Source: Neostapfia colusana | Taxonomy: Eukaryota > Streptophyta > Magnoliopsida > Poales > Poaceae | Assembly (NCBI GenBank): GCA_030760725.1 | Contig: JASWHV010000007.1 | Coordinates: 21,798,824-21,862,823 of the forward strand | DNA length: 64,000 nt | Direction: 5' to 3' | In this document: positions 40,901 through 51,065 of the stretch, piece by piece | Numbering within the stretch: position 1 is the stretch's first letter | Layout: each line of letters starts with the position of its first letter | Notes under the pieces: model-generated | Databases searched by the model: none | The model's input: the letters and a program-made list of their open reading frames with translations, nothing else | What the model was told of the DNA's origin: nothing | Made by a program: the position numbers and the translations under genes

Positions 40901-41130
40901 GGATAATAAATTATAATCAATTGAATCGACATGCAAGAATGAGAAATTGAGTGTTGAGAGGAAATAGCTATTTTACCAAAGACGAGTACTTTTCCTTAGC
41001 TATTGTCTCCAAAGGAAATGCTTTCGCTTGGATCATCATTTTCTTCATATGCGATGAACATATTCTTCTCTCCGGTCATGTGGTTTGTACACCCACTATC
41101 AAGTACCCATTTTGATCCACCAGAGGTGTA
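37980..41130 (-). pseudogene. S2 pol: protease, integrase, RT, RNase H (broken)
   Basis: On the - strand: protease WVLDSGCTNHMTGE (about 41110-41060, active site D-S-G intact), a stop near 40990, pre-integrase LWHRRLAHVGMRNLQKLLKG and CSACQAGKQVGAPHPAKNV (40936-40421), integrase core (LLHMDLFGPIAYISIGGNK, VIVDD; then GVAERKNRILIEIARTMLDE, DRF-type region at 40309-39494), RT from about 39490 with several stops, LYGLKQAP-type and YVDDIIFGSTN (about 38870), FFLGFQVKQLKDG (38818-38516), RNase H with YSDVDYAGCKVDRKSTSGT (38535-38101) and an ADIFTKPLDE end near 38000. This pre-integrase region is complete, unlike S1 and S3. At least six breaks. Confidence 0.87.
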
Positions 41131-41466
41131 CGCCTACAAAACAAATTATGCCTTGGTTTTAGGTACCCAAGCTTGTTTGGATCCTCTCGCGTTAGTCACA
41201 AGAGTTTTGGGTACCCACACACAAGTTTTTGATTTCTCGTGGCGTGGCCCAATATATTTAGCAACAACTCTACCATATATGTTTCTCATAAGAACGTAAG
41301 TAGCATCGAAATCATGAAATGACATAGTTGGAACTAAAACATCATTTACATGATAGGAATTGTTTGAGTGGACATAATTAGATGATCCTTGCTTAACAAA
41401 AGTAATGTGTTCCTTGTTGTCCTTAATAGTTCTAGCATTTTCTTTTCCACCCCTAACATATCTAAG
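41131..41466 (-). pseudogene. S2 gag C-terminal part, distal to the S3 insertion
   Basis: On the - strand it reads YVRGGKENARTIKDNKEHI, FVKQGSSNYVHSNNSYHV, FHDFDATYVLMRNIYGRVVA and CVWVPKTLVTNARGSKQAWV. It corresponds to the end of S3 gag (to 45022). It is separated from the rest of gag (52402-54515) by S3. Confidence 0.82.
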
Positions 41467-41471
41467 ACCAT

Positions 41472-42797
41472 TGAAAGTGCATCTAGGCATCCCTTGTGGG
41501 TTTTGGTTGATTTATGACAAACAAATGAGACCCTAACAAAATTGTTGAGATGAGCGCAGGTTCTTAAAGAAATTAGAAAGAAAGCGCAAAAAGAAAGGAG
41601 AATGAGGATCCAAATTGATAAGAGCTCAGAAGTTGAAAAGATTAGATTACTTAGTATGGAGTGTGTTGGAGAAACACACCCCAAGAGCTCAAGTGAAAGA
41701 AATCACACTAACTGCACAAAAATCAGCATGTGCGGACTAGTCTGATATCTACCGGACTAGTCCGATTTCTCTCCGACTAGAAAACGGACTAGTCCGATAT
41801 GGACCGGACTAGTCCGATTATGTCTCTGGATAGACAACGGACTAGTTCGCACTCTTACGGACTAGTCCGGGATTTCACAACACTTAGGGTTTTCCACACG
41901 CCGCACACCGGACTAGTCCGGAGTCCACCACGGACTAGTCCGGACATCGCAAACCCTAATGGTAACCTTTGGAAACCCTAGTATAAAAAGATGTGTACGG
42001 CCATACTACCCCCACGCTCGAACCCCTGCGCCGTTACACCTCCCAAGAGCCTAAAATTCACATCTCCACACATTCTAACCCAAAAAGGATCAAATATTTG
42101 AGGATTAGCAATTGATCAAAGGAGAGACTTGTTCTACACATCTTGAGCTCTTGGGTTTGATCTCTCGCATACTCTTGTTCATTTATTGTTCATCTTTTGA
42201 GTGTGTTTGGTGGTAGTCATTCATTGTAATTCTTGGGGATCCCTCAACCTATGAGAAGGCCCCTTGAACGATTTATTTGTCCTTTGTGATTAGTGGAAGA
42301 GAATCAGCCTCCGTGGCGATTCGATGAGGGTAGGGTTGGTGAAGACCCGGTCCTTCGTGGACTCCTCAACGGGGACGTAGATTTCCTTCGTGGAATCGAA
42401 CCTCGGGATAAAACTTGTCTCTTGCTCTTGTTCATTTATTGTTCATCATATTCTAGGGTTTACTTAATCTTGTGTAATTCACGTTGAAACATTGAAACTA
42501 AAGTTGATCTCTGTCATTCATTATTTCACTGTTATAATACATCTAAGTTCCCAATTAATTTTCGCTGCATAGGGTACTAGAAGTGAAAATATTGATCAAC
42601 CTTGATCTTTCTAGTCCACGCATACCGGACTAGTCCGCACAGTACCGGACTAGTCCGATTTGTCTCTCACTCGAAAACGGACTAGTCTGCACTCTACCGG
42701 ACTAGTCTGATTTCCCTGTATTTGATAAATCTATTAAGTGTCTCAAGGATTAACAAAAAATCAAAAAGCCTATTCACCCCCCTCTAGGCTACATTCA
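41472..42797 (+). repeat. S3 5' LTR
   Basis: 1,326 bp. A palindrome array lies at 41734-41945, about 40 bp upstream of a TATA box (GTATAAAAAG, 41981-41990). A second, smaller group lies at about 42622-42712 near the LTR end. Confidence 0.93.
41734..41945 (+). repeat. S3 U3 array of CGGACTAGTCCG palindromes (5' LTR)
   Basis: About eight sites in 210 bp, most fitting (A/C)CGGACTAGTCCG(A/G) exactly and the rest with one or two changes. CGGACTAGTCCG is its own reverse complement. Spacing is irregular. The same array is in the 3' LTR at 51325-51540. Its place just upstream of the TATA box suggests a promoter-binding array; that is inference. Confidence 0.92.
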
Positions 42798-42799
42798 CT

Positions 42800-42810
42800 T
42801 GGTATCAGAG
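42800..42810 (+). promoter_or_regulatory. S3 primer binding site
   Basis: TGGTATCAGAG, matching the plant initiator-Met tRNA 3' end, two nt after the 5' LTR. Confidence 0.9.
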
Positions 42811-42848
42811 TAAAACTCTTCAAAAGAGACTCACCGCTCAAAGAGACG

Positions 42849-45022
42849 ATGTCGGTCATCAAGGATGTACACAAGAAGATCGACGATGAAAAGGGTGATG
42901 CTGAAAGGACTCAAAAGCTAAAGAAGCTACTCGACGCCATTCAAGACAGTGAGGGAGATGATGAGGAGGTGCTCCTACTCGAGGCTCTTCTACGGAAGAA
43001 GGCACTCTTCCCAAAAGGGAAGAAGAAGATCGATGATGAAAAGAAGAAGAAAGGGGGTAGTCACACAGACTACTCCCGATATCCTTTTGACTATGAACGT
43101 TTGAATTCTAACAATAGTCATTACTTATCAATTCCTCTAGGGAAAGCACCTTAATTTGATGGCAATGACTATTTAATGTGGAGACAAAACATGAAAATGC
43201 ACCTTGTATCTCTTAACCCAAGTTTGTGGCATATAGTGTGTACAGGGATAGATATCCCGGATGATGATGAAGAGCTGACTCCAAGCCAAGAACAAGTCGT
43301 TCATCGGAATGCTCAAGCTGTAGTTGTGATCACATCATCACTGAGCTGAGACGAGTTCATCAAGGTGGATGGACTCGAAATTGCCAAGGAGATATGGGAC
43401 ACACTACAAACCGCACATGAAGGTGACCGTCATGTACGCGAAGCCAAGATAGAAATGATTAAAGGTGAATTGGGAAGATTTGCGATAGAAGAAGATGAAT
43501 CAACACAAGATATGTACAATCGACTGAAGAATCTTATCAATAAAGTCCGAGCTTATGGCAGCAAAAAGTGGAATGATCATAAGATCATGAAGTTGATTCT
43601 CAAAGCATTCATGTCTCGCAACGTGACTCTTTGCTCTATGATTAGAGAAAGCCCTGGGTACCGGAAAATGACCCCAGACAAACTTCCTGACAAGATCATC
43701 AACTTTGAAATGATGGAAAAGCAAGCCAAGCATGTCAAGGAAATTGCCGATCTCACCTCGGCAAAGAAGAAAGGAGTTGCTTTGAAGTCAATTTGTAAAC
43801 CCGTATCAAAAGAAGCTCGAGAAGCTCATGAAGAAGACGACAGTGATGATGAAAGTAGTGATATCGATGAAGAAGACATGATCTTGTTCATGAAGAAGTT
43901 CAAGAAAATGATGAGAAGAAGAAAGGGTAGCAGCTCAAACGAAGTAAGACAAAGGGACAAACAAAGATCCAAGATGAGACGGACGTGCTACAACTACGGA
44001 GAATATGATTACTTCATAGTAGATTGTCCATATGAAGAAAATAAGAGGAAGACTAAACAACAAGCCTCAACCGAAGAAAATGTTCAAGAAGAAGAAGCAA
44101 TATGGCCAAGCGCATCTAGGGAAGGTGTGTGACTCAAATGATGAATCTTCATCCAAAGAAGAAGAGGAGATGGCCACCATAGCCATAAAGAAGACTACCA
44201 AGAAATCCACTCTCTTCCCAACCATGGGCGCATGGAAGGACAACGACAACACTTGTCTAATGGCAAAGGAAGGTAAAAGAAAGGTAACAACTAAATCTTC
44301 CTTCTCGCATTCTTTTACTAGTGATAGTGATGATTCTAGTGAGGATGATAGCAGTGATGAAAATGAATATGCTTAGGAGTTTAGACAAAAAGATAGCTGC
44401 TAAGATGAAATTTCTATTTGATAAGCTTGTTGATATGGAGAAGTTAGTCAATCGTCAGGAAGATATGATCATCTCCAAAAAGGAGGAATATCTTGAGATT
44501 GAAAAGCTTCTTGAACTTGAAAAGGAGCCAAGTAAATCACTAGAACTTGAGTTAGCTTCAAGCAAGGAAACTTGCTTGAAGTTAAAATACTCAAACACCA
44601 CCATCAAGGATGAACTTGCTAACTTAACCAAAGTTAACAAGATCCTTGAGGTACAAGTTGAGTCACTCAAGCAAAGGGGTTCTTCATCCACTTCAAGCTC
44701 ACCTTCTCAACATATAAAATATGAAACTAGTATTACTTGTGCTTGTGCCAAAAGTGACACTAACTTGAAGAAAAAGCCAAACTCGACAAAGGACAAGCAA
44801 TCTTCTCAAAGTGGCATATTTGACAAAGAGAAGATCAAGTATGCGCGCAGTGCATACTCGGTCACAAGACCTCCTAATGTCAAATATGGCATTGGATATT
44901 CTTATGTTAAATATGTTGGGCCACGCCATGGGAACACCAAGTCTCATGTGTGGGTGCCCAAATCACTTGTGACTAACCTCAAAGGACCCAAGAAAGCTTG
45001 GGTACCTAAGACCAAGGCATAA
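42849..45022 (+). pseudogene. S3 gag (broken)
   Basis: ATG at 42849 (MSVIKDVHKKIDDEK). It reads DYSRYPFDYERLNSNNSHYL, then TAA at 43152-43154 and TGA at about 43347, in the same frame as DGLEIAKEIWDTLQTAHEGD, AKIEMIKGELGRFAIEEDES and LCSMIRESPGYRKMTPDKLP to 44132. The zinc knuckle reads CYNYGEYDYFIVDC: the second Cys is Tyr and the His position is Phe, so it should not bind zinc. A frameshift near 44040 leads into KKKKQYGQAHLGK, another near 44365 into a coiled coil (DKLVDMEKLVNRQEDMIIS, LEKEPSKSLELELASSKE), ending AWVPKTKA. Gag packages element RNA; coiled-coil gag C-termini are typical of Sireviruses. Confidence 0.85.
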
Positions 45023-45030
45023 TTTGTCTT

Positions 45031-48000
45031 TTGCAGACTTATTCATCCGGTGGAGCAAAATGGGTGCTAGATAGTGGATGCACCAATCACATGACCGGAG
45101 AAAGAAGAATGTTCGTGGAATATGAAGAAAATGAAGATCCAAGCGAAGGCATTTACTTTGGTGATAATAGTCAAGGAAGAGTGCTTGGTACCGATAAAAT
45201 TGCAATTTCATCACAACATACTCTCTCTCATGTCCATATCTCAATTATGTGACAAGTGTTATAATTGTTTATTCACTATGAGGGTGTGACTGTCTCTAGA
45301 AGGAGTGATAACTCAATTGCATTCAAGTGTGTGTTAAAGGGAAAACTTTATCTAGTTGACTTCAACAAATATAAAGCCGAATTTGACACATGCTTGATTG
45401 CAAAGACCAACATGTGTTAGCTATGGCATATACGACTAGCACATGCCTTGTAGAGCGTGCCAAGCAGGGAAGCAAGTAGGAGCACCCCATCCCGCGAAGA
45501 ATGTCATGACTACAACAAGACCGCTTGAGCTCCTCCACATGGATCTGTTCGATCCAAATTCTTACATAAGCATTGGCGGTAATAAATACGGTCTAGTTAT
45601 TGTTGATGATTTTTCACGCTTCACGTGGGTTTTCTTTTTTGCATGATAAGACAGAAACTCAAGGAACCCTCAAGAAGTTCATCAAGCGTGCCCAAAATGA
45701 ATTCTCATTGAAGATCAAGAACATACGAAGTGACAATGGGACAGAATTCAAGAACACCCAAGTTGAGGAGTGTCTAGACGAAGAAGGGATAAAGCACAAA
45801 TCTTCAGCACCATATACTCCTAAACAAAACAGGGTAGCTGAAAAGAAGAACAGAACTCTCATTAAGATGACGAGGACAATGCTCGATGAATACAAGACTT
45901 CGGATAGGTTTTGGGCTGAAGCGGTTAACACCGCTTGTCACGCCATAAACCAACTATATCTTCATCGGTTGCTCAAGAAAACTTCATATGAACTACTCAC
46001 GGGTAACAAGCCAAATATTTCATATTTTTGTTTTTTTGGTTCAAAATGTTATATTTTAAATAAGAAGCCAAGGGCTTCGAAGTACGATGAAGGTTTTCTA
46101 CTTGGCTATGATTCGAACTCCTACGCTTATCGTGTCTTCCACAAAACCTCCAGACTTGTTGAAGTAGCACGTGACGTAGTGTTCGATGAAACTAACGGCT
46201 CTCAAGAAGAGCAAGTTGATCAATGTGTGCTAGATCAAGAAGAAGCTCCATGTCAAGCATTGAGAAGAATGGCATTGGGCGATGTTCGACCACAAATGCC
46301 ACCTTCAAATGCGAATGAAGAAAATGAACCACAAGTGGAGGAAAATGATCAAGGGGGAGCTTCCATACAAGATCAACCTCAAGAAAATCAAGAAGACCAA
46401 AACATCAATAAGGGAAACTATCCAGGGGGAGAAGAAGATGGTAATGAAGATTCAAGACCACAAGTGCCACATCCAAGAGTACACCAAAACATCCAAAGAG
46501 ATCACCCTGTCGACAACATAATCGGTGACATCCAAAAGGGAGTAATAACTCGATCACGCATAGCTAATTTTTGTGAACACTATTCTTTTGTATCTTCTTT
46601 GGAACCATACAGGGTTGAGGATGCATTAAAAGATCCGGATTGGGTGATGGCGATGCAAGAAGAATTGAACAACTTCAAAAGGAACGAAGTGTGGGAGCTT
46701 GTTGAAAGACCCAAGTCCAACATCATCGGCACTAAATGGGTCTTTCTCAACAAGCAAGACGAACATGGAGTGGTAACAAGGAACAATGCACGACTTGTGG
46801 CAAAAGGGTACTCACAAGTCGAAGGTTTGGATTTCGACAAAACTTTTGCTCCCATAGCTAGGCTTGAATCGATTCGTATACTACTTGCCTATGCTACTCA
46901 CCATGATTTCAAGCTTTATCAAATGGACGTGAAAAGCGCCTTTCTCAACGGACCGATCAAGGAGGAGGTGTACGTGGAGCAACCACCCGGTTTTGAAGAT
47001 CAAGAGTACCCCGACTATGTGTTCAAACTGCGTAAGGATCTCTATGGCCTCAAACAAGCTCCTAGAGCTTGGTATGAGTGCCTTAGAGATTTTTTGATTG
47101 AAAATGACTTCAAGATTGGAAAAGCTGATTACACTTTGTTTACTAAACACTTTGATGATGATCTCTTCATTTGCCAAATCTATGTTGATGATATTATATT
47201 TGGTTCAACTAACTAATCCTTTTGTCAAGAATTTAGTAAGATTATGACAGACAGATTCGAGATGTCCATGATGGGAGGGTTGAGGTACTTTTTGGGATTC
47301 CATGTGAAGCAACAAAAGGACGGGACGTTCATAAGCCAAACAAAGTATACTCAAGACATTCTCAAGAAGTTTGGAATGGACAAAGCAAAGCCCATAAAGA
47401 CTCCCATGGCGACTAATGGACACTTGGATCTCAATGAAGACGGACCAAATGTGGATCAAAAGGTATATCGTTTCATGATTGACTCCTTACTTTATTTATG
47501 TGCATCTAGACCTGATATCATGTTGAGTGTATGTTTGTGTGCAAGGTTTCAAGCCAATCCTAAGGAATGTCATTTGACAGCCGTTAAAAGGATCTTGAGA
47601 TATTTAGTTCATACACCCAACCTAGGCCTTTGGTATCCCAAAGGTTCAAAATTCAATCTCATTGGATACTCCGATGTAGATTATGCCGGATGCAAGGTAG
47701 ATAGAAAAAGTACTTCTGGTACTTGCCAATTCCTAGGTAAATCCTTAGTTTCTTGGTCCTCCAAGAAACAAAATTCAATTGCTTTATCCACGGCCAAAGC
47801 GAAGTATGTTGCAGCCGGGAGTTGTTTTGCGCAACTCCTTTGGATGCGGCAAACTCTTAGGGATTACGGTTACAATATAAACCATTCCACTCCTTTGTAA
47901 CAATAAGAGTGCAATTAAAATTGCCCATAACCCTGTTGAGCACTCTAGAACCAAACACATAGATATCCGACATCATTTTTTGAAAGATCACTCAATGAAA

Positions 48001-48132
48001 GGAGACATAGTCATTTCCCATGTCAACACTGAAAAACAACTAGTCGATATCTTTACCAAGCCACTTGATGAAAAACGCTTTTGTGAGCTCCGAAATGAAC
48101 TAAATATCCTTGATGCTCGGAGCATTGCTTGA
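45031..48132 (+). pseudogene. S3 pol: protease, integrase, RT, RNase H (broken)
   Basis: Protease WVLDSGCTNHMTGERRMF is intact at about 45058-45110. The pre-integrase zinc region is damaged: after LWHIRLAHA about 90 bp are missing before CRACQAGKQVGAPHPAKN (45443). Integrase and RT continue in a long frame, 45600-47216: IKNIRSDNGTEFKN, NRTLIKMTRTMLDEYK, TKWVFLNKQDEHGVV, YQMDVKSAFLNGPIKEEV, LYGLKQAPRAWYECL, and YVDDIIFGSTN with the catalytic DD at about 47190. TAA at 47214-47216 follows, then RT/RNase H at 47244-47900 (YSDVDYAGCKVDRKSTSGT) and a shifted tail ending at 48132. Confidence 0.88.
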
Positions 48133-48709
48133 AAATTTGCATACCTGTATGCCATCCTCAAAATCATGTTAATTGTGTTGAAAAATCATCTCTCTCTATT
48201 TTTTTCTTAAAACTATGTTAGTTACTTGATCTTGGTGAATTATGGTCATAGCTTGATTGTTGTATGTTTACTGATCATATTCATCAAGAATATATGTGTG
48301 TCTTTGTCCCCTATTTCTTATTAGGAACCATTGAATACATATATATATAAGTGTTTTGTACTTTTCCGTACAAGGGACCACGGACTAGTCCGTGGTCACC
48401 CCGGACTAGTCCGCACATTGCGGACTAGTCCGCACTTGGTCCGCTAGTCTGGACTAGTCCGGTTTGACCACGGACTAGTCCGATTTTTCGACTCCATAAC
48501 CCTAGGGCCGGCTTAGACCTAATCTCCTTCAACCTCACAACTCCTCCCACGTTCTCTCTCCTCACTCAAGTGCTCCCAAGGTGGATTTGCGAGTACTCCA
48601 TCAAACCGACCCAAATCTCCGTGAGAATTGATCTCCACTGCAAGGGGATCGAAGACCCTGGACTAGTCCGCATCAAGAACTCCTTCAACGCCTCGAATCA
48701 AAGGATTTG
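48133..48709 (+). promoter_or_regulatory. S3 ORF3 leader: TATA-like tract and palindromes
   Basis: Between pol and ORF3 lies TACATATATATATAAG (48336-48351), then CGGACTAGTCCG palindromes at about 48380-48485 (five close copies) and one at about 48660, then a leader with many CTCC/ACCC motifs up to a donor at 48710. It resembles an internal promoter and untranslated exon (inference). S1 (62666-63097) and S2 (37730-37303) have the same order. Confidence 0.6.
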
Positions 48710-49042
48710 GTAAACTTCTCTCCAAACCCTAGAACCTTCGATCTTCCTTGTTTTTGCTCAATTAGCTTAGCTCCTCCAGTCAATACATGCTCTATTGATG
48801 TATTCCATGTACCCTTGATCATATTTGCATTGAATAACCTCAAATTTCAACAAGTTAGGGTTTGAGCAGCCTCATAACGGACTAGTCCGTTCTTAGGGTG
48901 AACAAGTCCGGTATTCTGGACTAGTCCGACCCTGAACACCGGACAAGTCCGGTATGCTCTGATCAAAACCTTATCTTATATCAATTCAATGCAAGTCCTT
49001 GTCATCTTTGATTATTCATATCCTTTATATCTTCCTTGTCAG
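48710..49042 (+). promoter_or_regulatory. S3 candidate ORF3 leader intron (333 nt)
   Basis: GATTTG is followed by GTAAACTTC (donor at 48710); the segment is T-rich and ends CTTCCTTGTCAG (acceptor at 49042), six nt before the ORF3 ATG. Palindromes lie inside at about 48886-48955 (ACGGACTAGTCCGTT, TCTGGACTAGTCCGACC, CCGGACAAGTCCGG). Confidence 0.7.
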
Positions 49043-49047
49043 AAATC

Positions 49048-50607
49048 ATGTCGGGATCAAATGAGAATCTCTCCGACTTTGAAGCCGAGATGGATCAAGA
49101 TGTGATGTCTCATATTCCAGAGTCTCGCTCCAACAAGAGACAAGAGCATGCTGCCGAGCCTTCGCTCACCCCACCTAGGGTGCGTCGAAAGGTTACAATC
49201 AAGAGACCAGCTTCAAAAGCAAATATGTCTGGTTCTAGCTCGACAGCTCAACGCCAAACCAAGGGCAAGGGAAAGGGACTTGCTTCCGGCCCGATTGGTC
49301 CCCTTAAGATGACAGCTCCAATACAGGGGAATAGGGATCCCTCGGAAGAGAAGTTCAATGGCAAGGGGAGTGATGTGGCAAGGAACCTGACGAAGATTGA
49401 CGCCTATAGCACTGGAAAAAAGGCAGTTGACAAGAGATTTTGGAGCAACTTTCACTCGGACTACCACAGTTCGGTGTACCTCCAAATGAAGACTCCAGTG
49501 GTCCGCAGTCAATGGATCGACTGGACATATTTTGAAAGGAAGAGCTGTGAAGCCTTTGAGGAGGTGTTAGAGGCTGCAGAGAGACACAGACTCAAGGACT
49601 TACTCTCCTTCAGATACAACTGGAATGATGAGATCATCGCCCAGTTCTATGCAACTTGCCACTTTGCCCACGATGGAGAAGACAAAGTGACTTGGATGAC
49701 ACATGGATCCAAGTACATAGTTACCTATGTTGTGTTTGCCAGACTGCTGCACCTTGAGGACACCGGCAGCAATGAGATTATGATTCACAATCTTGGTGTT
49801 GTGGAGAAGGACAAGATGGAATTCCTCTATGATACTCGACTTCCATACAATCCTCCCTCAACCAAGAACATGAAGCCCTTCTTCATTGTTCTCAACAGAG
49901 TGCTCCGAAAGAAAATTGCTCCAAAGGATGGAGATGCCGGGAGTGTCCAATGTTACTTGAGAACCTTGATGAAAGTAGTCAGCAGGAGGAGAAAGTTTGA
50001 TATCTTCGACTACATTTGGAATGACATGGTGAACATATCCTGCACACCAAACTGTTCCTGTGGCTATGCACCATACTTGATGTTTGTGATTGAAAAAGTC
50101 ACAGGAATTGAGTTTGTGAAGGATGTGGAGCACACTGCTCTAAGGCTTCAGAAGCCTCCTCAAGCCTCTCTCCCAGCTGCTCCCTCACCTGGCTCACCTG
50201 AAGAACATCCAGAGAGAGCTCAAGAAGAAGCAAGACCTTCACCCAAGACTAGGGCCCCTCCTCGCAAAGGGTCCCCCAGTAGGATTATGAAGTATTTGGC
50301 TGCTATCTTTGGTTCTCGCCGCAAAACTGAGGTGAAGCTTCATAAGATGAACAAGGGAAGAAAAGAAGAAATGAGATACATGAAGGCCAATGTCAAAGCA
50401 ATATGCCAAAAATTGGAGATTGAGCCCATTGGATCTCCAGTCATCTCAGAGGACTCTGCATCTGACTTCACAGAGCTTCTTCCTCCCTCTCCATTAGAGC
50501 GTGCCTACTTTGTCTCCCGGGGCACAATGAGTGGTTCTTCTTCTTCTTCTCCTCCTCCTCCTCAGCTTGATGATGAAGACGAAGAAAGGACCGACAGCGA
50601 GGAGTGA
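49048..50607 (+). CDS. S3 ORF3: intact 519-aa protein of unknown function between pol and 3' LTR
   Basis: ATG 49048 (MSGSNENLSDFEAEMDQ) follows a candidate splice acceptor. Layout: acidic then basic N-terminus (RRKVTIKRPASKAN, KGKGKG), conserved SGPIGPLKMTAP and FNGKGSD, core of about 230 residues (KRFWSNFHSDYHSSVYL, VVRSQWIDWTYFERKS, FRYNWNDEIIAQFYATCHF, GSKYIVTYVVFARLLHL, MEFLYDTRLPYNPP, RVLRKKIAPKDGDAG, CGYAPYLMFVIEKVTG), a Pro-rich region, a basic helical stretch (MNKGRKEEMRYMKANVKAIC) and an acidic tail (DDEDEERTDSEE). I see no signal peptide or membrane span, so it does not look like an envelope protein. It may belong to the group often labelled putative plant transposon protein (from memory, unverified). 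Intact while gag and pol are decayed. Confidence 0.88.
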   Translation: MSGSNENLSDFEAEMDQDVMSHIPESRSNKRQEHAAEPSLTPPRVRRKVTIKRPASKANMSGSSSTAQRQTKGKGKGLASGPIGPLKMTAPIQGNRDPSEEKFNGKGSDVARNLTKIDAYSTGKKAVDKRFWSNFHSDYHSSVYLQMKTPVVRSQWIDWTYFERKSCEAFEEVLEAAERHRLKDLLSFRYNWNDEIIAQFYATCHFAHDGEDKVTWMTHGSKYIVTYVVFARLLHLEDTGSNEIMIHNLGVVEKDKMEFLYDTRLPYNPPSTKNMKPFFIVLNRVLRKKIAPKDGDAGSVQCYLRTLMKVVSRRRKFDIFDYIWNDMVNISCTPNCSCGYAPYLMFVIEKVTGIEFVKDVEHTALRLQKPPQASLPAAPSPGSPEEHPERAQEEARPSPKTRAPPRKGSPSRIMKYLAAIFGSRRKTEVKLHKMNKGRKEEMRYMKANVKAICQKLEIEPIGSPVISEDSASDFTELLPPSPLERAYFVSRGTMSGSSSSSPPPPQLDDEDEERTDSEE

Positions 50608-51065
50608 GCCAGCGACGACAAGTAGATCCCTCCTCTCCATCTTTTTGGTGCCTTGATGCCAAAGGGGGAGAGATTGAGGGGGAGTCTTAGGTCGTAGGTT
50701 CTTCCTTTTGCGTCCTAGTTTAAGAAATGAGTTTTTTTGTAAGACTTATGCTATCATTATACTTTTGGACATGTGTTGTGAAATGATGACTATGTTATGC
50801 TTTTGATTAATGGTGCATGTTTAAAACTGCTATGTAGACTTGAGACTCTTGATGATTTTATGATTATGCTCATTACGATATTCATATCAAAATTATTGCT
50901 CACACACATAGTTTTGCACCCCACCATAAAGAGTGCACATATGTCTTATGTCTACATTGCCTATTTTGCTCAAAGCTCATATGTGCACACTTTTTGAAAA
51001 TCTATTTTTTTATCATATTTGTGTGATCTCAATTGGTTGTCATCAATCACCAAAAAGAGGGAGAT
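50608..51065 (+). other. S3 3' spacer with multiple polypurine tracts
   Basis: An internal purine tract, AAAGGGGGAGAGATTGAGGG in 50659-50690, follows ORF3. The terminal tract AAAAAGAGGGAGAT abuts the 3' LTR. Several purine tracts before the 3' LTR are a known Sirevirus trait (from memory). There is otherwise no gene. Confidence 0.75.

Noticed and set aside
41146..41490. S2 gag frame starting inside the S3 LTR (MPRCTFNGL)
   Set aside because: The start lies in S3 LTR antisense sequence; only the part below 41467 is S2 gag.
41734..41945. Regular short repeats that could suggest a CRISPR array
   Set aside because: Units are 12-bp palindromes with irregular spacing, lie in LTRs and leaders of a plant retrotransposon, and there are no cas genes.
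49048..50607. ORF3 as an envelope glycoprotein
   Set aside because: No signal peptide, hydrophobic fusion-like segment or transmembrane span is visible; the protein is charged with basic and acidic tails.
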